A stretch of 64,000 nt of DNA, from contig JAFCIZ010000007.1 in the NCBI GenBank assembly GCA_017871115.1, positions 2,418,001 through 2,482,000 of the forward strand, written 5' to 3'. Positions 57,462 through 64,000 of the stretch are shown here, piece by piece. Every line of letters starts with the position of its first letter. Within the stretch, counting starts at the first letter, position 1. The position numbers and the translations under genes are program-made. This stretch comes from Cunninghamella blakesleeana (Eukaryota > Mucoromycota > Mucoromycetes > Mucorales > Cunninghamellaceae). The notes below the pieces were generated by a model. The model did no database searches. It saw only the letters and a program-made list of their open reading frames with translations, and was not told the DNA's origin.

Positions 57462-59238
57462 TTATTGAATGTTATATTTAGCACCTAATACTCGTAACTT
57501 ATCTTTAAGTGAATCTAAAGTCAAATAAGTGCCTTTAAGGTGGCGGTCCCCACTAGTGGGATCGAAAGCGGTTCTACCATGCAAGACTCGTCGATTAGCG
57601 AATAAAACTAAAAATAAAGCAAAATAATAATCAGATTTAGAAAAGATTGAATTTCTCCCTTTTCTTACTCCTTAACTTTTTATCTATATTTCCGAGCGCT
57701 ATTTTTCAGTTTTAATTTTTCCTTCTATTTTTTTTTTTTTCTTCTACTTCTTTACCTAATTGGCCAGGTTGAAGAGTGATTTGATAACGAAGAGATTCCG
57801 TTTCAACAAAATCAGCAAATCGTTGATAAGCTTGATAAAAGCGTTTCATTTCTTTTGGTGATAAATAATCCATAGGACCCTGGAATTGAGGAGCATAATT
57901 GACATGCATTCCCCAAGTAGAAGTAGATGGTTCATTGGGGGATGAAGAAGTATAGCTATCATTAGGAACAATGGTAGGTCTTCTATAATACATATGATGG
58001 CCATTATTGATATAATGGAACGTGACGGGTGTATCTACAAGCACTTGGTAATCTTCAGGGTACTGTTCTTTTAATAGTTCAACCGCTTTATAAGAATCTA
58101 AAAAGATACTTGACCCTCCTTTAACTGAGTTTTTTAAACTATGTAACAATTGAATCCCAGGAGGACAATCCAAATACCTGAAAAAAATAAAATAAAATTA
58201 AAAAGAAGGAAAGGAAAAAAAAAAAAAGAATACCATCATATGTATGCATTATTTTTTTTTTTTTATTTTTTATTTTTTTTTTTTTTTTGCTTTTTATATA
58301 GAATCTTACATTAAATCCATATGGAAACCTAAATAAAGACTTGTATAAGCAATATTGACTGATTTAGCCACGTTCTTGACATCAAAATCTCTACCATAAA
58401 AAGTTTCTTGAACTGGGCCAATGCGTTCAGCTACTTTTGTTACGCTTTCATCAAGAAGGGGGACATCCTTTAAAAACACCAACCCGTCATTATATAATTG
58501 CTCTACCACTTGATGTAACCCCTTATCTGTAGTCATATAATCATCATAATGAACCCAATTTAGCTGATATTGATCGCGTGTCCAAGTCTTTGGTTTTAAT
58601 TGTTCAAACCTAAATTCTTGGCTTGTTTTTTGGCTTGCATAACGGCGTAAATAAGATAATGGATAATAACTTGTATGATAGGATGATGATGAAGCATTAC
58701 TATCTTGCTGTTGATGACGTAAAGGTAAATTCCATTCAATAACCAATTGATCCAAAGTAGGATCGTAACTTACAGTTTTAGGTTCTATGTTTGTATCAAT
58801 ATCGGCTGTAGAATGAAGTTTTTGTCGACTACTTGGATGAATACATTGGTCACAAGGACAATTATCTCTTAACCATACATGGCTATAAGCACTCGTTGTA
58901 TCCTTATTATTATTATTTGAAAATATACCCTGATTGACAGGATAATCTGCATTCCATTTTAAATAAACAGCATCTTTATCGTGAAAAGTAGAAAGAAGAA
59001 CAGCAGCTTCTTGTTGTTGTGGCTGTACTACAGAAGTTTTTGAAGTAGGAGAAGAAAAATAACAGCGTTGTTGTTGTTGGAATGATTGAAAGATGGGTAA
59101 GGTGGTAGTTGGTTTAAGAAGAGTAGCAGGGGTGAGCTGGCTACTTTTCTTTAACATGGCACGTGAAACTGAGGTAATAGAGATTGAAGGTCTCTGTTTT
59201 GATCCTACTATGGTTGATAATCGTCTTAAACCTGCCAT
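57462..59238 (-). CDS. Gamma-butyrobetaine / trimethyllysine dioxygenase family enzyme (carnitine synthesis)
   Basis: Three exons, 58310-59238, 57756-58177 and 57462-57607, give 498 residues. The first 90 or so are Arg/Ser/Thr-rich and look like a mitochondrial presequence. The N-terminal zinc domain reads HVWLRDNCPCDQCIHPSSRQ with the Cys-x-Cys-x2-Cys set. The catalytic domain has the iron-binding HxD in LGFHMDLMYLDCPPGIQLLH and the distal histidine in NRRVLHGRTAFD, with a nearby arginine for 2-oxoglutarate. The PPGIQLLHSLKN segment is closer to gamma-butyrobetaine hydroxylase (last step of carnitine synthesis), but trimethyllysine hydroxylase (first step) cannot be ruled out. There are Gln-rich, Asn-rich and Ser-rich inserts. 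Confidence 0.87.
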
Positions 59239-60504
59239 CCTTTTATGAGTATATAGATATTTTATTTTATTTTTTTAGAAAAATAAAAGATTTATGGTTG
59301 GGTATGTGTATATATAATTATTATTATTATATATTATCTAATAATTAAATATATATATAAAAAAGAGGGGAAAGAAAAAGAGGGGAAGAAAAAAATTAAA
59401 GCTTCAAAAAAAATTATTAATCTTAAAATACTCATTGGTAGCCGGAAGCGCTCTTTTAAAATTCCACTATTGTTTTTACAAGAAAAAAAAACTTCCGATA
59501 TTTTTTAGTTGTACATCTTTTATTTTTTTATTATGCGTAATACATATATATATATATATGGATTAAAAAGATGAAAATTGAATATTTAAGTGTTTGCTAA
59601 CCATAATTAAAAAGCTTCAATGCGATTGTATCTTCTTGATAAATAGAGTATATACTACATGATATTTTTACATAAATTTTTTTTATTCACTTTTCAGGTA
59701 GACGAATTGATTAGACAGCTTATATTTACAGTTCTCAATAGCCAAATCTCTGCAATGGTATACTATGGTTATTGAAATATACAATGTCCTCTTTTATTTA
59801 TTTACCTGATACTTTAAGATCAACTAATAATAATTAGATAAAAAAACGAATGGTTGGTTAGAATTTGACACAAATTGGTATTATCAAAACCAATCAACAT
59901 TATTCATTTAATACTATTTATATAACTGATAGCCTATAATGAAAAGGGTGGAGTAATTACAAAAATTAAAAAATAGAAATTACCCAAAAAAAAAAAAAAA
60001 AAAATCGGTGAATCCAGTTTTATTCATCCAACCAATACATATGGTATGAGAATACTACATATGATTCTAATTATTCTTCTTTTTAATTAATATGTATATA
60101 TAAATTTATTGCATTTAATAAAAGTAAAACAGCATCACCTGTTCACATCCACCATTACAATGCATATCCATGTCTTTGTCATAAGAAAATCATTTTAAAT
60201 TATATAATAATAATAAAAAGAAAAGAATATTCCAAAATAGTATAGAGACATATTTTCGTTTAATGATCAAAAAATCAGAATATATATATATGACATGATA
60301 TGATGTCTAATTGAAATTCCCATACAAAAATCCACCACTGGCTATTTTTTTGATCAAATCCATAAAAGGGAATATAACATGATTGATAAGATGGACGCTT
60401 TGACATTAAAACAAAAAAAGGTATAGTAATATAATATATTGTATGTAATACAAAAATAAAATAAAATACTGGGTCAAGATAAATATATAATAAGAGATCT
60501 TGTG

Positions 60505-60542
<38 letters not shown>

Positions 60543-61393
60543 CAACCGTTTCACAGAAATACAGCTTGTCTATTCTATATTTTATCAATGCTATACTTTA
60601 CATACGTATCACTTTTTTTTTTTGATAAAAAAAAAAAGCAGGGTAAAATCAAAAAAGGTAACAAACATATTTATCAAGAGCTGGTTATCTATCTATATAT
60701 TTTTATTTATATAAGGATATGTTTCTTTACGTATCTTTTTATGTAATGAGAAGGGGTTTATTTTTTTATGTATTAACTATGATCATCCCTTAAATCATGG
60801 AATCATCGAATAATAATAATATTAGTCAAAAGCAAATGTTATATGTATTTCATATGTACTCACATGCTTATTTTATTAAAAAAGTCATGTATTTTTTTAA
60901 AGTAACAAATAAGTTTTTGTTATTTATTCTTACTAGTTATCAAATAAGGAAAATCATCCATTTTCGTTTTTATTTTTATTTTGGAAATAAAGCTTATCAT
61001 GTGTCAAATAAAATTATTAGCAAATGATTTTCAACATTTATTTATTTGTCTCAAAAAAATTATCAAACCCTTTAAAAAAATAAAAAATATTAGAGAGTAC
61101 GTAGAATAAAAATACGACATAAAAAAAGAGAAATATATATATAAAGACTTCAAAATCAGTTTTAAATTATTTTATATATTGCGTGCTATATCAAGTGATT
61201 ATATATTTATATATTATTGATGATCTCCATTTTCTATATATCAGGAAACTTATCTTTTATAATATAAAAAAACTTGATTTTTTAAAACACCGCTATCTTT
61301 TTTTTCTACGCCTTACGGAACAATTTAATTTTCATTATCAAGCTTTTTTTTTTTTTTTTTTTTAAATAAATAAATAAATTTAAACCATCCCTA

Positions 61394-61426
<33 letters not shown>

Positions 61427-61609
61427 CCTTTCTTTTCTTTTTCTTTTTTTTTTTTAACTTTTACTGAATATTATTTTCTATTACTTTATTTTATATATTT
61501 ATATATATATATATATACATACTTACACCTACATACTTACTTGCACACACATACACTCACTCTCACCCTCACACCCATATTCCATATATATATATATACA
61601 CCTATTTAA
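59239..61609. other. Intergenic region, 2.4 kb
   Basis: Largely AT-rich with long T runs just before the next gene (18 T ending near 61363, 29 T at 61398-61426). A few short coding-like stretches occur: 59699-59775 (+) after a TTTTCAG acceptor-like string, and 60307-60363 (-) reading MDLIKKIASGGFLYGNFN. Neither can be extended into a gene, so no call is made. Confidence 0.4.
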
Positions 61610-62558
61610 ATGGTACAAGCTATTGATGTTCCTATATTAGAAATCCCTTCCATTCAAAAAGCAATGACCATAGATGAATTATCATCTATGTGGAATGGTA
61701 AATAAAATAATAAAAACATATAGTAACAACTTTTTAAAAATACAATAAACTAACTTTTATTGTTATCTAGTTTTTTCAAAGTGTAAAAATAGTATTGAAA
61801 ATGGTAGACGGTTAGAAAATTTAAGTTGGCGTCTATGGTACCGTGAATCATCATTACAACAACATCATCAGTCATCAAGTGTATCTACTTGCTCTACTTT
61901 TGGACCAGCCACTTTAAATGATCATGACAACAACACAACAATGGATATTCAAATAATCAACAACGAATCAAATAACATTGTCCATTTAACCGAAAATAAA
62001 GAAATTATAAAAGAAGAAATACCTTATCAGTTATCAAATCAACAATCGCGGAAGAGCAAATTTTTTGTGGATAATTCAGATACAGAAGATGATGATGATG
62101 AAGTAGAAAATAACAATGATGATGATGATGATGATGATGATATGTGGAGTACATTTGAATCTAATCATGAAGGAAAACAATATCTTGAAGAAGCTTATCA
62201 AAAAAAATTCACATTATCATCATTATCCACCATATCTACTATGACTACGGCAACCACTTTGGATGAAGACGAAGAAGATATGGAGAGTGCAATCAAAAGC
62301 TCTCTCCATTATCATCATCAATGTTTGTCATCATCAAAACCTGCCCTTCATCATCAACAACAACAAAGAACCTCTTTATTATCTAAATTATTTAAACAAG
62401 AGCAACAACAAAAAGTAATGAACCACCATTATGATATACCACCCGAATTGCCTCCTACTTTACAATCTTGTGTTGATTGGGAAAAAACCCAAAATATGAT
62501 AATACCTTGTAAATTAGGCCAATCCCCTATTTTACCTGATGAAAATATTATTTGGTAA
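61610..62558 (+). CDS. DUF1752-domain regulator-like protein
   Basis: Two exons, 61610-61697 and 61771-62558, give 291 residues. The N-terminal block runs from MTIDELSSMWNV through FSKCKNSIENGRRLENLSWR to LWYRES, the DUF1752 motif found at the start of AreA-type GATA factors and in Mks1-like nitrogen/retrograde regulators. No GATA zinc finger follows. Instead there is an acidic run (NSDTEDDDDEVENNN then eight Asp), Ser/Thr stretches, His/Gln runs, and a C-terminal PPELPPTLQSCVDWEKTQN segment. A regulatory role without direct DNA binding, as for Mks1, is inference. Confidence 0.75.
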
Positions 62559-64000
62559 TGAATCCAACCTTCATTACCAATATGATGATCATCACCATCT
62601 TTTTTAATTAATTAATTAATTCTGTATTTTTATGTATATTATTCTATCATTTTTTATATAATCCTTTTCTCTCCCTTTATATATATATATATATGTATAT
62701 ATGTATATATATATACATATATATATTTGCACGTACACAATTTAATTCTATATACTATAATCTTATCATTTATTATTTTACATATTCTTAATTAGCATCC
62801 ATTAAATAAATAATCATTTCTGTATACACTTATATAAATAAATATTTTCCTATCTAAAAAAAAAAAAAATTGAAACATTCGGGAAGCGTCTAAAAAAAGA
62901 AAAAAATAAAATGATTAGAGTAAAACCTTATATATATATATATATATATATAAAAAATAAAAATAAAAAATGTTTATTTACAATAAAAAAAAAAGTAACG
63001 CTTTTTGAACCAATCAAATCATTTTTTTTAACCATTATCAAAAGTATGAGTTTCATAATTCAAACGACATTCATTCATTTACTGATCTCTCTATAAAGTC
63101 TTTTAAAAAAATATACGGATTGCAAAATTCTTAATGTTTGATTATGAACAATAAAAACTAGATTTAAATATGTAAAATAATCTAAAAAAAAAAAGAGAGA
63201 GGTATGATCTATTCTATCTATATATACACTTTGGAATTCAGTTAATTTTTTATTCAAGAATTGAAAAAAGTCCTTTTCTTAAATTTTGTATAAATATTGC
63301 AAGTGAATAAAAGTAAATAAAAATAAAAAGTATGAATCAAAACAATAACCAGAAATTCCATTCTTTAAAATAGTTTACAAATAGTCAAGATGATCTATGA
63401 GAATTATCCTACAAATAGAAATGATAATTTTATGAATATATTAAATATACAATTGCGTAACTTGTGATTTTTACTTTAGTATTGTTATTTTTATATATAA
63501 AAAAAAAAAGGCCTTGGACAATTTCATTCTCCGACATTGTTTTCTCCAAAAAATCTATTCTTTATCTATTCTACTTCTATTCTTTTTTATAATCTATGTT
63601 TTTATATTTATTGAATATTACACTGCTTTTTGAAGGCCAAAATGTGTACTTTTATTTAATAACTGAAAACTATTTAATTCATGTATTTTTTAATATTTAT
63701 AAATTAATAAAAGCCTATTTTATCATAAAACACACCAGAAAAATTTATAAATAAAACAGAATAGTGAGGGATAAATTAATTTATGAGTGTAAAACAAGTA
63801 GGAAAAGGGCTTTTTTTTAAATAAAATAAAAAAATTAATATTTCCATCAAATACAACAAACAAACAAAGAAACATAAAAGTCAAGTAGTATATTTATACA
63901 TGCACTTGTGATCAATATCACATAACAGCACAACACATTTTAAAAATATTAAAAACAAGTCATCTCAACTCTACATATATCACAAAAAATGAACATTAAA
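62559..64000. other. Intergenic region to the window end
   Basis: AT-rich with TA tracts (for example 62680-62727 and 62932-62951). The open frames 62911-63096 (+) and 63075-63257 (-) have chance-like composition. No gene, RNA or repeat was recognised. Confidence 0.5.

Overview
The window is nuclear DNA of a filamentous fungus, most likely Mucoromycota and probably Mucorales. The base composition is very AT-rich, with long homopolymer and TA tracts. Genes carry many short GT-AG introns, some with a visible CTAAC-type branch site. The proteins are fungal: Mkt1, Cdc24 with a PB1 domain, Gef1-type CLC, Gpt2/Sct1-type acyltransferase and a DUF1752 protein. One gene belongs to what I recall as a Mucorales-expanded protein family. 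I see no operons, CRISPR arrays, rRNA or tRNA. All gene models were spliced by hand from reading frame and splice consensus.

Layout, left to right: the 3' end of a tomosyn/Lgl protein (+); an Ede1/Eps15-like three-EH-domain endocytic adaptor (-); a TMEM14-like membrane protein (-); a multi-pass membrane protein (+); C-4 methylsterol oxidase ERG25 (-); a TALE homeodomain factor (+); a secreted beta-trefoil-like protein (+); a 2.7 kb gap with degraded coding traces; MKT1 (-); CDC24 (-); an orphan membrane protein (-); a mitochondrial carrier with a very long Ser/His-rich loop (+); guanine deaminase (+); an F-box protein (+); calcineurin A (-) divergent from a glycerol-3-phosphate acyltransferase (+); a 3.3 kb gap holding two near-identical 203 bp repeats plus an older copy; a 612-residue gene of the probable Mucorales family (+); a second mitochondrial carrier (+); a 19-exon CLC chloride transporter (-); a type I membrane protein with a PPxY tail (-); a carnitine-pathway dioxygenase (-); and a DUF1752 regulator (+). 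The last 1.4 kb holds no gene I can see.

Most of the window is ordinary housekeeping DNA: polarity and vesicle traffic (CDC24, tomosyn, Ede1), membrane lipid synthesis (ERG25, GPAT), calcium signalling (calcineurin), mitochondrial and carnitine metabolism, and purine salvage. Neighbouring genes do not form an evident pathway. The parts that look least ordinary are the 44.8-48.2 kb segment (repeat units beside the 612-residue gene), the gene debris at 16.6-18.4 kb, a 20 bp minisatellite at 55.6 kb, and several microexons of 14-22 bases. I did not find a convincing new multi-gene system.
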